Origin: Agrostemma githago
Taxonomy: Eukaryota > Streptophyta > Magnoliopsida > Caryophyllales > Caryophyllaceae
Direction: 5' to 3'
DNA: 64,000 bases
Assembly (NCBI GenBank): GCA_958450325.1
Contig: OY288247.1
Coordinates: forward strand, 58,221,701 to 58,285,700
Shown here piece after piece: positions 22,720 through 34,585 of the stretch. The position numbers were made by a program, and so were the translations under genes. How positions within the stretch are numbered: position 1 is the stretch's first letter; the number at the start of each line of letters is the position of its first letter. A model generated the notes under the pieces. That model saw only the letters and a list, made by a program, of their open reading frames with translations. It was not told where the DNA came from and did no database searches.

Positions 22720-23598
22720 ATACTTCTAAATATACAACGTTATTTATGCAGTGTCAATAATGACTAAAAATTAATAAAATTGCTATAAGTGAAAATATTA
22801 TTTCTGATTGACAGTACTGATCTTATATGTGATCTGATTTTGGATTTGTACATAGCCAACTTAAACTGATGGAACGTTCGACTTTAATATACGACTTTAT
22901 GTGTTATAGTATTCTAATGTATACTATATATGTATATATATAAAAGAGATTACCATATATATTTTCTTACTTAATTAATGGTGTAATATGATGAAGTTGC
23001 AGATGATTTGTTGAAGTTTTCATCAGTGAGCAGTGCTGATAGTAAGCTGACCCAGCCAATCATGTGTATAAGCAACAAACTTGAGTCAACAATAAGTAAT
23101 TGGATGCGCCCTTGCTGTCATTCCTAAATCCAAGGATCAAAGTAAGATGCTCCTAGAGGACTACAATAATGTTAGTCCTTTGGTTGAAGTGTTTACTTTG
23201 AGACTGGATTTTAGTGTGATTCGTAGGGGTATGCATTGATTCTTTATTGTTAACTGAGCAATAATACTGATAAGTAAGCAAAGATCTCAATGATGAGCAA
23301 CGCAGCACGTGTGTTAACCGTAAGAAATTGAAAGTGCCCTTGCTGTCATTACTAAATCCGAGTTTCAAAGTTAGATGCTCCCACAGGACTACAATAATGT
23401 TAATTATTAGTTCTTTGGTTGAAGTGTTTACTTTGATGCCTGATGTTAGTGTGATCGGTAGGAGTATGCATTGATCTTTATGGTTAAAATTGAAGTTGCC
23501 TGAGGGATCATAAGATTACATCTACTTTGAAGTCAGTTTTGGTGTACATCGCTGCAAGGATCTTTTTTCTGAAATTGGTATTGATTCTGCTTTCTTAT
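22720..23598. repeat. Duplicated Helitron spacer, left copy, with internal 240-bp tandem repeat
   Basis: Closely similar to 35590-36290 on the other side of element 2: both contain GTACATAGCCAACTTAAACT and ACTATATATGTATATATA. Inside this copy a roughly 240-bp unit occurs twice (about 23020-23260 and 23260-23490), sharing GCCCTTGCTGTCATT, AGATGCTCC and GGTTGAAGTGTTTACTTTGA; a further copy lies at 35960-36180. No gene. Confidence 0.8.
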
Positions 23599-24278
23599 TG
23601 ATTGGGGTCGGCCGCCTGTCAAGTAACCGCCTGCTGGGCAGGCCCTGGGATGATTCCAGTCAAAGCTCGAAGGACCAGTCTCTAGCAAGAAATTGAAGCA
23701 GAAGCATTAAACGCTAAGAATGGCCGCCGGCTGCTGGGACCATAAGCCATCCCAGCCTGCCGGAACCTAGCAGCCACTGTCCGAAGTCCGCCTGCCCTGG
23801 GGAAGTCCCTGGTCGACAGGGTCGGTACCCCCAGGGGCCCTCCCGTCATTTCGCCTAAGGTAATTAGGGATGGGTGGATGAGAAGACGCCACTTGTCACT
23901 TCTTTGTCCAACCATCCCTCCCCCACTTCTCTCTCTTGTGGGAAGGTATAAATACTTCCCCATTTCCCACATGAGGGGGGGGTTGGATTTTCTCTCTCTA
24001 GACTCTTACTCCTAAAAACGCCACCTAGCTCCTCACGAACTAGGTTCATCAAGGCAATTCACGGGCTGACTTAGGCATCGGAGAGGGTTCCCTCGGACAA
24101 CCTCCGAGGCCCTGTGCGTTCATTGTGCAGGGAGCAGGACGACTCCGCCGGGAAGGTCCGATCCAGGAAGTGAGACGAAAGAGAGGTTCAAGGAGGTCGA
24201 GTAATCAATTATTCACCAAGTAACTCGATTATACCACCCGGATCTAGAACCGGGCTAATTATTTCCGTAACCGGAACA
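23599..24278 (+). repeat. 5' LTR of element 2
   Basis: 680 bp, TGATTGGGGTCGG to CCGGAACA. It differs from the 3' LTR at about seven positions plus two inserted bases by eye, near 99 percent identity, so the insertion is young on an evolutionary scale. Confidence 0.95.
23947..23954 (+). promoter_or_regulatory. TATA box of element 2 5' LTR
   Basis: TATAAATA in GGAAGGTATAAATACTTCC, mid-LTR. In the 3' LTR the same site reads TATAATTA (about 35210-35217), a weaker box. Confidence 0.75.
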
Positions 24279-24281
24279 ATT

Positions 24282-24299
24282 TGGCGCCGTCTGTGGGGA
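24282..24299 (+). other. Primer-binding site of element 2
   Basis: TGGCGCCGTCTGTGGGGA three bases after the LTR. It begins TGG as expected for a tRNA 3' end. It is a different primer site from elements 1 and 3; I did not resolve the tRNA. Confidence 0.85.
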
Positions 24300-24309
24300 A
24301 CTTACGGTT

Positions 24310-25410
24310 GTGCTCACGAGTTACCCACTAAAATCAACCACTCATAATCACAAAACTAAAACAACCATGCCGGAAGTCATTGATGCCAGTGCAGGAACGG
24401 GTCCGACGGTCCCACCGGTGACCCCCCTATATGGTATGCCGCAGTCGGAGAGGGTTCCTCCTGCCACGATCCTAGGGGTAGGGGGAACCAGTCTCCTCAG
24501 CGGATCTAACACTGCTGTGACACCTGAGCTGGGAGCACACCCAAGACACGCTCTTAATCTGACCCCAGCTCAGATGGCACAGACAGCCGCTTTCTTCTCT
24601 GCGATGCTGAACCAGGAGTTCACTCCTGAGGACTTGGTAGGCAGGGTCGCATCGGCTCCCAGGCAACCATCCCCAATCAGCAGGGATGAAGCTGGGGGCA
24701 CGAGGCGGACCGCCACCAGGAATGCTCAGAGGAAAGCAAGAAGGACGGCACAAGCGTATGCGCATGTGCAAAGGCGCATTACCACCGGCAACCCAGAGCC
24801 ACCTGTCCAGCAGGCGTTCTCCATTCACACGACAGAATCAGCGTCTGGAGAGCAGGGAGGCTTATCCCGAGGGTTACAGGAGCGAATGAGGCCCAGGGAG
24901 CCCATGTCAAAACGCTTGGGAGAAAAGCCAGGCGGAGTTTTCTCTAGGCTGACACCGGCGGCCAGGGAACAGTCAGCCCCTGGTTTATCCCAAAGCCTAC
25001 AGTCAAGGCTCAACCGGGGGCAACCGCTCGAGTCTAAGTACCACCAGGGTGAGAGCTTCTCTCACTCTCAGAGGAAAAGACCCAGGCAAGTCACCCCTGA
25101 GACAGAAGATGAAGCAGCAAGCAGGCCGCCTCCAAGGCACCGCTCCCCCAGTATGAGGAAACCGACCCATAAACAATGGGATACTCACGGTAACCAATCT
25201 GGGGAAAGCAGGTCACGATTGGTAGGCAGGCCCACAAAAACCCCACTTCATCCTGAGGTACAAGAATACCCCATTCCAAAAATTAAAATGCCCACCATTA
25301 AGTTTAATGGGACAACAGACCCAGAAGACCACCTGGCAGCGTTTGAGAGCCACATGGGCATGTACGACCACCTGCCATCTGGTGCAAAGTTTTCCCAACC
25401 ACCCTGGTAG
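24310..25410 (+). pseudogene. Gag N-terminal part of element 2
   Basis: Likely start is the ATG at 24367 (MPEVIDASAGTG) after a short leader; an earlier in-frame ATG-less extension reaches 24310. The first 290 residues are Arg-, Pro- and Gln-rich and probably disordered. Then comes the capsid-type signature IKFNGTTDPEDHLAAFESHM. The frame ends early at TAG because of a one-base deletion near 25388, in the short A/T run of GCAAAGTTTTCCC; the gag similarity (TTLVGLAQGWFRDLR) continues at once in the frame that leads into pol. Ancestrally one gag-pol frame. Confidence 0.88.
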
Positions 25411-28193
25411 GGCTCGCACAGGGATGGTTCAGAGACCTCCGTCAGGGGTCAGTCAGGTTCTTCATAGAGCTGGCCGAGATCTTCCTCGAACAATATGCTG
25501 GGAATAAAAGAAGACGCCTCACACGTTTCGATCTTATGACCCTGAAGCAGAAAAAAGGTGAAAGTGTGAGGGAGTACCTGAGAAGGTTTGATCTGTCCTA
25601 CCAGCAGGTCAAGGAGATCGATGATTCCACCGCCGCCTACGCCCTGACAATCTCCCTGCTTCCAGGGGAAATGAAAAACCAGATGATCAGGGCCCAGCCA
25701 GAAACTTTGGCCATGGCCAGGAAAATTGCGGAAGGGTTCATCCTGCAGGAGGAGTTCCACGGCCTGACGGATACCCCTGCAGGCCAAACAAGGCCTCAAG
25801 GGGGACCGCAGGGTGGACGGGGCAGAAGTGAGCCGGGCAAGCAAAGGGAAGAGGGAGACACTCCCAAGAAGGAGCGCACTGTCTACCAGCCCAGGTTCGA
25901 CAGCTACACTGCCCTGAACAAATCCAGGGCGGAGATCTTCGAACTGGAAAAAGAAACTGCTAAGTGGAATCGCCCGAACAAGCCTCGTAGCCCGAAAGGA
26001 GACCCCAAGAAATTCTGCACTTTCCACGACTGCATAGGCCACACCACCGAGGAATGCCGTCACCTGAAAGACGAGATCGAAACGTTAATCAAGAACGGGT
26101 GGTTAGCCAACTACGCAGCCAAGAATAAGTCTCAGAAGGAAGTATCTGAAAAACCCGAGGGGTCAGTGCAGAACCGCATGGTGATCCACGTGATTTCAGG
26201 GGGCACCGAGGGCCAGCTCAGTCGAAGAAGCCAAAAAAGAGAAATGCGTGAACTAAGGAACCAGATCTGCTATGCTGAGAAAGCAGGGAGTCCAAGGGGA
26301 GTGACATTAAGCATCACCCCTGATGATGCAGGGCGCGTAGTATACCCGCACAGTGACCCTTTGGTGCTGTCCCTAGAGATTAGCAACCACATTGTGCGGA
26401 GGTGTATGGTAGACACTGGCGCATACACAAATCTACTGTACAAAGATGCCTTCGAGAAAATGGGCCTCGAAAAAAGGCACTTACGACCTGCCCCCGGATC
26501 GTTATACGGGTTCAGCGGAGCAGGCGTGCTGCCCATGGGAGTCATAGACCTACCCGTAACCTTTGGGGAAGGCTCTACTGCCAGAAACGTCAGAGCAACC
26601 TTTGTTGTTGTGGATGCAAGATCCGCCTACAACGCCCTAATTGGCAGAGCCACCCTGGACGAAATCGAGGCGACCATCTCCATCAGGGCCCTCACCATAG
26701 CATATGTCACCGATTTCGGACTAGAAGGAAAAGTGCGCGGGGACCAAGAGTCAGCTAGACAATGCTACTCCGTGGCCCTGCAAGAACACGAAAAAGAAAG
26801 AAAAGGAAAAAGAAAGGCTGACAGTTCCCCCAGCAGGGAAGGCGAAATCCCAGCCGAGCATCAGGCGTCCGACCACCTGGAGCCAGGGGGCGAAAGCATG
26901 CTGGTAGACCTAGAGCCAGGGAGGCAGGTCCTAATAGGAGCTGACCTGGAGGAGTCCTACCAGGCTGAACTGATCAAGCTGCTGAAAGAAAACAAAGACG
27001 TATTCGCCTACTCGGCAGATGAGATGCCCGGCGTTGATCCATCATGCATCGTTCACAGGCTGAACGTAAATATGGACGCTCGCCCTGTAAAACAGAAAAA
27101 GCGAAATATGTCCGCAGAAAAAGACGCGGCAATCAAGGAAGAGATTGACAAGCTCTTGAAAGCAGATTTTATTGAGGTCTGTGACTACCCAGAATGGCTG
27201 GCGAATGTGGTCATGGTCAAGAAATCGTCGGGCGCATGGAGAATGTGCGTGGACTTTACAAACCTCAACGAGGCCTGCCCGAAAGACTGCTATCCGCTCC
27301 CCAGAATCGACCAACTGGTAGACGCCACCAGTGGTTACACCATGCTGAGCTTCCTAGACGCCTTTTCAGGGTATCATCAAGTATACTTGTGGCAGCCGGA
27401 CAGGGTGAAGTGTGCGTTCATCACCAGTTCAGGCACCTACATGTACAAGATGATGCCATTCGGGCTTAAAAATGCAGGGGCCACTTACCAGCGTTTAGTT
27501 GATAAAGTGTTTGAGAAACAAAAAGGCAGAAACATCGAGGCTTACGTTGATGACGCCATCGTAAAAAGCAAAGAAGACAGAGAACACCTGATAGACCTGC
27601 AGGAAACCTTCTGCTCCCTGCGCACCTACAAAATGAAACTCAATCCAAAGAAGTGTACATTTGGGGTCCGCTCCGGCAAATTCCTGGGGTTCTTGGTCAG
27701 CTCTAGGGGGATAGACGCCAACCCTGAGAAAATTCAGGCAGTTCTAGACCTTCCTGAGCCCAAGACCATTAGAGACATCCAGCGCCTGACGGGCCGCATG
27801 GCCGCCTTAGCACGGTTCGTCGCCCGATCAGCAGACAAGGCCACTCCTTTCTTCAAGATAATGAAAGGAAAAAAACAGTTCAAGTGGGAAAACGAGCAGA
27901 AAGAGGCCTTTGAGCAGTTGAAGGACCATCTTAAGAGGCTCCCCACCCTGGCAAGACCAGTAGCAGGAGAAAAACTTTTCCTCTACATTGCAGTGACCAA
28001 TATAACTGTCAGCGCGGTTATCTTACGGGAAGAGGTAGGCACCCAGCAACCTATATACTTCGTAAGTCATGCGCTGGGGGCAGCCGAGAAAAATTACCCG
28101 ATGGTCGAAAAAGCCGCCTACGCAGTCATAATTGCTGCCAGGAAACTCAGACCTTACTTTGACGCGCATCCAGTCGTGGTCCTCACTGACTAA
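25388..28193 (+). pseudogene. Gag C-terminus, protease, RT and RNase H of element 2
   Basis: From the frameshift the reading frame stays open until TAA at 28191-28193. It includes the rest of the gag domain (GESVREYLRRFDLSYQQV), a zinc-knuckle-like CTFHDCIGHTTEEC at about 26014, an aspartic protease with MVDTGAYTNLLY at about 26407, and reverse transcriptase with VDFTNLNEACPKDCYPLP and catalytic YVDD at about 27544. The RNase H after it has lost its usual first Asp (FLYIAVTNIT), as in other Tat elements. The TAA interrupts the RNase H right after VVVLTD; relatives have a sense codon there, so I read it as a point nonsense mutation. Confidence 0.92.
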
Positions 28194-28205
28194 CCACTGG
28201 AGAAG

Positions 28206-29876
28206 GTGTTGGAAAAATTGGAAAAATCAGGGAGATTACTGAAGTGGGCGATCGAGCTGAGTGGGCTAGGTATATCTTACCAGCCAAGAACAGCCATCAA
28301 GGCCCAAGCCTTAGCAGATTTCCTGGCTGAGTGCTCCCATTCAGGGGAAGAAGAGACCCCTGCCGAGGAGTGGATCGTGCATACGGACGGATCCTCGACA
28401 GCCAATGGCGCAGGCGCGGGCGTCGTACTGACCAACCCGGGGGGGACGGACTTTGAGCATGCGCTCAGGTTTGTCTTCCCGGCATCTAATAACGAAGCAG
28501 AGTATGAGGCAGTACTCGCAGGCGTCAGGCTAGCTAAAGCCGCAGGGGCAGAGCGGATTGTCCTGGCGACAGACTCCCAGCTCATCGCCAACCAGATCAA
28601 TGGTGAATACGAAGCAAGGGACCAAGCAATGGCCACATACCTGGAAATGGTAAAAGAAGAGTTGTCAGGCCTGAAATCATATGAAATCAAACAGATCCCC
28701 CGCTCCCAGAACAATCGAGCAGATGCCCTGTCGAAACTGGCAAGTTCCAGTCTACAAGACATACGGAGGTCAGTATGGGTCGACGTCTTGCATGAGAAAT
28801 CCAAAAACCCCTGTCAGGCAATTAACACCGTGGAAGAAGGACCGGAAAGTTGGATGACTCCCTTCATCCAATTCAAGAAACATGGTGTCCTGCCATCAGA
28901 CGCAGCACAAAAAAGGAAAATACAGGCTAGAGCAGCCTGGTTCATACTCATTGGGGGGGAACTTTATAAGAAATCTTTTACTTACCCCCTGCTCAAATGC
29001 CTACGGGCAGATCAAGCTGATGAAGTGTTGGAAGATATCCACTCAGGGATTTGCGGGCATCACATCGGGGGGAGATCCCTGGCCCACAAAGCCCTAAGGG
29101 CAGGCTACTACTGGCCCACCATGCTGGCGGACGCCAAAAGCCTGACCCAGAAATGCAGAAAATGCCAACTCTTTGCCCCATCAATCCATGCCCCGGCCCA
29201 GGAACTCAGGCCAATCCTATCCCCCATCACCTTCGCTCAATGGGGGATGGACATTCTAGGACCCTTCACGGTGGCCACAGGGGGCAAGAAATTCTTGATT
29301 GTCGCAATAGACTACTTCACCAAATGGGTGGAAGCCGAAGCAGTACCCAGCATTACTGAGCCGGCGGTCAGGAACGTGGTCTGGCGAAATATTATCACCA
29401 GGTTCGGTCTGCCAAAGATGTTGGTATTTGACCATGGCAGACAATTTGATAATGATCCTCTAAGAATCTGGCTGGAAAGCCACAACGTCGCAGTCGCCTA
29501 TTCAGCCGTCTGTCACCCGCAAACCAACGGACAGGCAGAAGCGGCCAACAAACAAATCTTGAACGGCCTGAAGAAAATGGTGGATGACTGCAAGGGTAGG
29601 TGGGCTGACGAGCTTCCCAGTATACTCTGGTCAATCCGAACTACCAGGAAAGAGTCTACAAGCCAAACCCCGTTTGGTCTGGTATATGGAGCAGAGGCAT
29701 TATTACCAATTGAGGCAAGGATCCCTTCTCAGCGCTCACTGCAGTACGACCGAGCTGAAAACGAAGCTGCAATGGTCGAGGCCCTGGACCTGGTAAATGA
29801 GTTAAGGGAGGAAGCTAGCACCAACATCGTTGCCTACCAGCAACGAATGAGGAAAGCCTTCAACACCAAAGTCTGA
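28206..29876 (+). pseudogene. RNase H connection, archaeal-type RNase H and integrase of element 2
   Basis: Same frame as the preceding pol segment, resuming after the TAA. The archaeal-type RNase H begins near 28377 with HTDGSS and keeps NNEAEYEAV, ATDSQLIANQ and NRADALSKL, so its catalytic acids are there. Integrase has a His-His-Cys-Cys domain (about 29036-29170), and the DDE triad in WGMDILGPF, VFDHGRQFD and AEAANKQI. The frame closes at TGA 29874-29876, inside the integrase C-terminal region; a single base change of an Arg codon explains it because the frame stays open beyond. Loss of the integrase C-terminus would probably block integration. Confidence 0.92.
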
Positions 29877-30086
29877 CAGAGGAACTTCCAAATGGGTGAG
29901 CTGGTTCTAAGAAAGACACAGGCGGTTGGAAAGTCAAGAGAACATGGAAAGTTGAGTGCCAACTGGGAGGGTCCATACCAAGTGACTCGAATCCTGGGAC
30001 CAGGCACATACAAAATCGCCAACCTTGAAGGTCAAGAGCTGCATGCTCACTGGAATGCAGACACTTTGAAGAAATATTACGTCTAA
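29877..30086 (+). pseudogene. Integrase C-terminal module of element 2, after the stop
   Basis: Continues the integrase frame with GELVLRKTQ, NWEGPYQVTRIL and ADTLKKYYV, the chromatin-binding GPY-type module that ends plant Ty3/Gypsy integrases. The natural polyprotein stop is TAA at 30084-30086. Confidence 0.88.
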
Positions 30087-30334
30087 ACAAAATTCGAGGA
30101 TAGGTTTTGATTTTTTGCTAAGAAACAAAAGGCGGAGGACGGTCAAAAAAATGTCGACGGCTCCGACCACCCAAAAATGTCGCAAATCTTATAAAGAAAT
30201 GAGAAAGATCCAGATTTATACTCGTTGCCTGTTCAAAACTTGCGCATTCACACACAAACGAGCAGGGGGCAATAGGGGGAGGCCCCCCTGTTGCCAAAAT
30301 CAGGAAAAACGAACCCACCAACAAAAAAACCACC

Positions 30335-31012
30335 CTTCATACCTCTGGGCAGGCAGGGGGCAGGCCCCCTGGACTTTGAACGAAAAGCCAGGGACAGGCC
30401 AGATTAACAAGGACTGGGGGCAGGCCCCCCAACCTTGTATAAAAAATGCAAAGGCCACCCTGCTTACCTCTGGGGAGGCAGGGGGCAGGCCCCCTGGACT
30501 TTGAACAAAAGCCAGGGACAGGCCAGACTAACAAGGACTGAGGGCAGGCCCCCCAACCTTGTATAAAAAACGAAAAGGCCACCCTGCTTACCTCTGGGCA
30601 GGCAGGGGGCAGGCCCCCTGGACTTTGAACAAAAGCCAGGGACAGGCCAGATTAACAAGGACTGGGGGCAGGCCCCCCAACCTTGTATAAAAAACGCAAA
30701 AGCTACCCTGCTTACCTCTCGGCACGCAGGGGGCAGGCCCCCTGGACTTTGAACGAAAAGCCAGGGACAGGCCAGATTAACAAGGACTGGGGGCAGGCCC
30801 CCCAACCTTGTATAAAAAACGAAAAGGCCACCCTGCTTACCTCTGGGCAGGCAGGGGGCAGGCCCCCTGGACTTTGAACAAAAGCCAGGGACAGACCAGA
30901 CTGACAAGGACTGGGAGCAGGCCCCCTAACCTTGTATAAAAAACGCAAAAACCACCCTGCTTACCTCTGGGTAGGCAGGGGGCAGGCCCCCTGGACTGTG
31001 AACGAAGCCAGA
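30335..31012 (+). repeat. Tandem array of a 124-bp unit, about 5.5 copies
   Basis: GGGGGCAGGCCCCC and CTGGACTTTGAAC recur at 30367, 30491, 30615, 30738, 30863 and 30988, a constant step of about 124 bp. Each unit has two copies of a G/C palindrome around GCAGGCC and a CCTTGTATAAAAAA segment. It lies between integrase and the antisense ORF; such 3' arrays in Tat elements are known sources of satellite DNA. ORFs across it on either strand are repeat artefacts. Confidence 0.93.
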
Positions 31013-31242
31013 AACATGCTGTGACAGGCGCGATTAAACAAACAAGGAAAGGATCCCTGAATTTTAAAAGAGTTTGCCATAAAAAGCAAAGAGAAATATT
31101 CCACAAACAAAACCCATGAAGGGTGGAAAGGTCTTTACAAAGTTGAAGAAAAGACAAAGTGGCAAATATTACAAACAAGATCGCCATAAGCACTGGCTTA
31201 GCACGGAAAGATAAAAGCTCTTATAAAAATAGAGAAGGGGCG
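31013..31242. other. Element 2 3' region between array and antisense ORF
   Basis: AT-rich segment with no ORF. It would be the 3' UTR of the antisense transcript. Confidence 0.5.
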
Positions 31243-33585
31243 TCATGTAGCATCCTGGTGAGCGCCGGCATCTGCCTCAGGCTGCCTGGCAGCCCGAGCT
31301 TCATTCTTAGCGGTATAGAGACTCCGGAAGGAGTCCTCATCAAAGGAAGGGAACATCTCCCCTATCACCTCCATTACCAGCTCCAGAGAGGAGTTGGCAC
31401 CGCTCACGAAGCTGGCATCCACTGCAGCCTCAGTCTCCTCGGCCAGGGTCTCTTTTTCCTTCGTCCATTCCCCCTTAGCCTGTTCAAAAGTCGACTAGGC
31501 CTTTGACAGCTGCTCCTCCAAGTCAGTCACTCTTCCCTTTAGGCGCTCCATCTCGGCCAAGGATAGATTGGCTCGGTCCAACGACTGCCGGCTCTCCTTC
31601 AGATCAGCCTCTAGCTTGGCAACCTCCTTCACAGCCATTTCCCCCTGCAGCCTCCATTGACCAGCCTGCTTCTTGGCCTCCTCTAACTCTCCCTCTTGCC
31701 TTGCCATCTTATCTTTCAAGGAGCTTATCAAGGAGACATCCCTTTCTACCATGGCCAGGCGGTCAGGAGGAGGAGCCCCAGGAGTAACTGTCAGTTCCTC
31801 ATCACTCAGGCGGATGAGAGCCGCCAGTTCCGCAGACGCCAGCATAACCTTGGAGGTACACTGGATATATTGGAGCACTTGATGAGAAGTTGAGGTCACC
31901 ATTTTTGTAAGGCGATCGTCCAAGACGGCTCCGGAGTCAGAAAGCAAGCCTGACACATCCACACTGTCACCAGCCGTATAGTGGAACTCTGCATTTTCCT
32001 CTGGGAAGGGAGTGCTTGAAGGCTCACGTGCAGGGCGCTTCGCCTCAGGGGTGGCAACATCCGCCTCCAGGTCCACCACGTCAGCACTAGGAGCCTCCCT
32101 CCCTCTCTTCCTCCTCAAATCCAAAGGAACACTCTCCCCAGTCCCCTCGGAATTTCCAGGCTGCGTCCCCTGCGAAATCCGAGGGCCAGCCGGAGAGGCA
32201 CCCTGTTTTTGACTAGGAGGAGTAGCTCCTGAAGTAACCTCTGCCTCCCCCTCATGGATGCTAGGGGTAGGGGTCGCCGGTTTGACGAAGGCAGCCGAGG
32301 TGGGAGAGGTAATCTTCGACCAGCGGCTAAATCTTTCACGAGCTTCATGAGGGCTTTGCTTCCTTTCCTAAAATTTGCAGGAAGGGGAGGACGCCTTGAA
32401 AGAATGTCCAATTCCTCGCTCAGGCCCAACTTCCTGACCTGCTTCTTGGTCCAGCGCCAAGTATAGGAATCTGCAGAAAGGGAAAGGCGGTCATCTAAAA
32501 AGCAGGGAGAGATAAAATCCCTGGAAAATCGTGACAACAAAAAATCCCTAGAACTACCTTCAAGGCCAGGAATCAGGCCCAGGGGAAGCAAATACTCGTC
32601 TGTCATGATGAGCTCCGCATGGGGGAGCCAGAAAGCAGGGCCAAAGTTCCCATGTTTATCCACCACAATCTCAAACTTTTTTTATCAAAATCTCCTCCTT
32701 CGCACTCAGCTTGACTTCCAGAGCCTTCCCCCCAACACGTGGGTGATACTCCTCGCGCGTCTCCATGCGGGTGTGGACATGGTTCCTAAAATGTCTAGGA
32801 ATTTTCCACCCTGACGCGCTATGGACATATATAAAGTTATTTTTCCAGTCTTTAAGGCTGCTCATAGCCGGCCAGACCAAGGCGTACTTTTTCTGCCTCA
32901 GCAGAGACCAATAACCAGGGGAGCCATCCCCCCCAGATGAGGACACCATTTGAAGACCGACCATGAAGCGAAGGGCGTCAATATAAGGCCCCTCACCATG
33001 GAAAAGGCAGGTCCAGGTGTAAGCTACTAAGGATCTAATGGCAGTCGCAGTCAGCTGGGCGATAGCAACATTCATCCTCCTGAAGGTTTCCTCCAGGAAG
33101 GGGTGCAGCGGGAATCGCAGGCCAAATTCCAAGGCCTTGTGGTAGACGGCCACACACCCTTCTGGGGGACAACACACTGTGTCCCTTTCCCCAGGGATTA
33201 CAACCGTATACCTTTCCCCGAAATTGTAAAATTGTTCAATGGCCTTAGCAGCGTTACTCTCCAAAATCAGGTCCCTGTTTTTGGCCTCAGGGTAGGTCTT
33301 TAGGGGAACCACATACTTTTCCTTGTCCAAGAAGTAGGTCTTCCCCCTCTCCCTGCGGATGAGGGGGCCGGCGACCCTGGAAGGATCCACCTCCAAGGCC
33401 TCGTCGTCGGAGTCAACCACATCAAAGGGAGCTGGCTCGGGTGACTCAGCACCCTCCTCCCTATGATAATCGTCCTCCTCCCTGGGGCCGACCCCGGAGG
33501 AAGAAGCTATGTCACGTCGGCCCCCGTCGCCGCCACTAGTTCCCCCGAGCAAAGAATTAGAAGAAAGGGGACGAACTCGCGACAT
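31243..33585 (-). pseudogene. Antisense ORF of element 2, putative gypsy-type transposon protein
   Basis: Runs opposite to gag-pol. ATG at 33585 opens MSRVRPLSSNS. Residues from about 135 carry EFGLRFPLHPFLEETFRRM and a following QLTATAIRSLVAY, resembling the plant domain annotated as putative gypsy type transposon. The N-terminus is acidic and Ser-rich, the middle basic, and the C-terminal part (31495-31800) a coiled coil (RLKGRVTDLEEQLSKA). Lesions: a one-base indel in an A run at about 32680, a further frame change near 32270-32330, and TAG at 31492-31494; open coding continues after each to TGA at 31243-31245. Function is unknown; extra antisense ORFs at this position are an established trait of several Tat lineages. 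It is defective here. Confidence 0.8.
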
Positions 33586-33782
33586 ATTGGCTATGGAAGG
33601 GAAAAAAGAAGAGAGGTTTAAAGAAGTTCTAACCTAAAGACGCCGATAAAGTCGCCAAAGACAGTGATAAAAAGTATTCCTTGCTCCTCGAAGAAATGCT
33701 CGGCAAAACGAAGAAAACTCAGGAAGTATAAGGAGTTTGAGATGTCAAGAAAGGTAAAAGAAGAGAATGAAGGGGAGAAGGG

Positions 33783-33792
33783 CTTATATAAA
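33783..33792 (-). promoter_or_regulatory. TATA-like box for the antisense ORF
   Basis: The minus strand reads GGGCTTTATATAAGCCC, about 200 bases before the antisense ATG. The surrounding bases are a perfect inverted repeat, GGGCTT..AAGCCC, so it is also a small palindrome. Confidence 0.5.
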
Positions 33793-34083
33793 GCCCAAGA
33801 AGCCCAAAAAGGAGATCCCCTGACAAGAGCCTCAACAGTCACCCACGTGTCGCACACTGGAAACGGTTCGCCCTTCCCAAGAAGGGCCTCGAGAAATTAA
33901 AAACGGTAGAAAAAAAAGCCAACCGACGACGTCATTCTAGCATTCAAAAAAAAAAAAAAAACTGATTAACTTTCATTTCATTAGCCAAGAAGGGGAAAGT
34001 TACATCTTGAGACAGATACGAAAAGAAAAATAGATAAGGCCCAAAAATTTCGGCCTGACAGAAACCAAGCACCCTGCTACGCA

Positions 34084-34512
34084 GGCCTAGTCGTCGTCCA
34101 AATCTGGGGAATAATCCCCAGGACTGCCTGGACTCCCGAGATCCGAGCCCCAATCCCAGTCTGGGGAACCCTGGAAAGGGTCATCAGGAGCTCCGTCTTC
34201 ATCCTTGTCGCTCAGGCAACCAAGACCCTCACTGTCATCGGAGTCATGGCTGCTGTCCTCCCAGTCCCTGCCAAAGGGAACGGCCCGGGATTCGTCGCAG
34301 GTGCGACAGCCTGGAGGTGAGGACCTCTTGAGGCGCTTGCCCCTCCTAGCAGAAGCCTTCTTGCCCGTCCGGCGGGAATAAAGCCGTGAACGGCTACTAC
34401 GGCGGACAGCTCGATACGCAGCACGAGCATATCGGAGCCTCCAAAACCCTCTAAAGATAAAAGTAACATATCTAACTCCACGACGGATTGCAAACTTTTT
34501 AATCCAAACCAT
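34084..34512 (-). CDS. Second antisense ORF of element 2, small basic-acidic protein
   Basis: ATG at 34512 opens MVWIKKFAIRRGVRYV; about 142 residues to the stop at 34084-34089. The first half is strongly basic with many Arg and Tyr (RLYSRRTGKKASARRGKRLK), the second half strongly acidic and rich in Asp, Ser and Gly (DWDWGSDLGSPGSPGDY). I do not recognise a family. A TATAAAA box on the minus strand (34578-34585) lies about 70 bases upstream of the ATG. The charge split suggests a nucleic-acid-binding or scaffold role, which is a guess. Confidence 0.5.
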
Positions 34513-34577
34513 GATTAAAGACAAGGAAAGTGGAAGGATTGAAGATAAGCTAAGCAGAAAAGTGGAGGAAGCTGGGG

Positions 34578-34585
34578 TTTTATAC
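34578..34585 (-). promoter_or_regulatory. TATA-like box for the second antisense ORF
   Basis: The minus strand reads CTTGTATAAAACCCC about 70 bases before the ORF start. Confidence 0.5.

Noticed and set aside
25449..26063. 204-codon minus-strand ORF opposite gag of element 2
   Set aside because: Shadow of the GC-rich gag-pol frame with no domain.
30115..30948. ORFs on both strands with repeated Cys/Pro-rich peptide
   Set aside because: Translation of the 124-bp tandem array.
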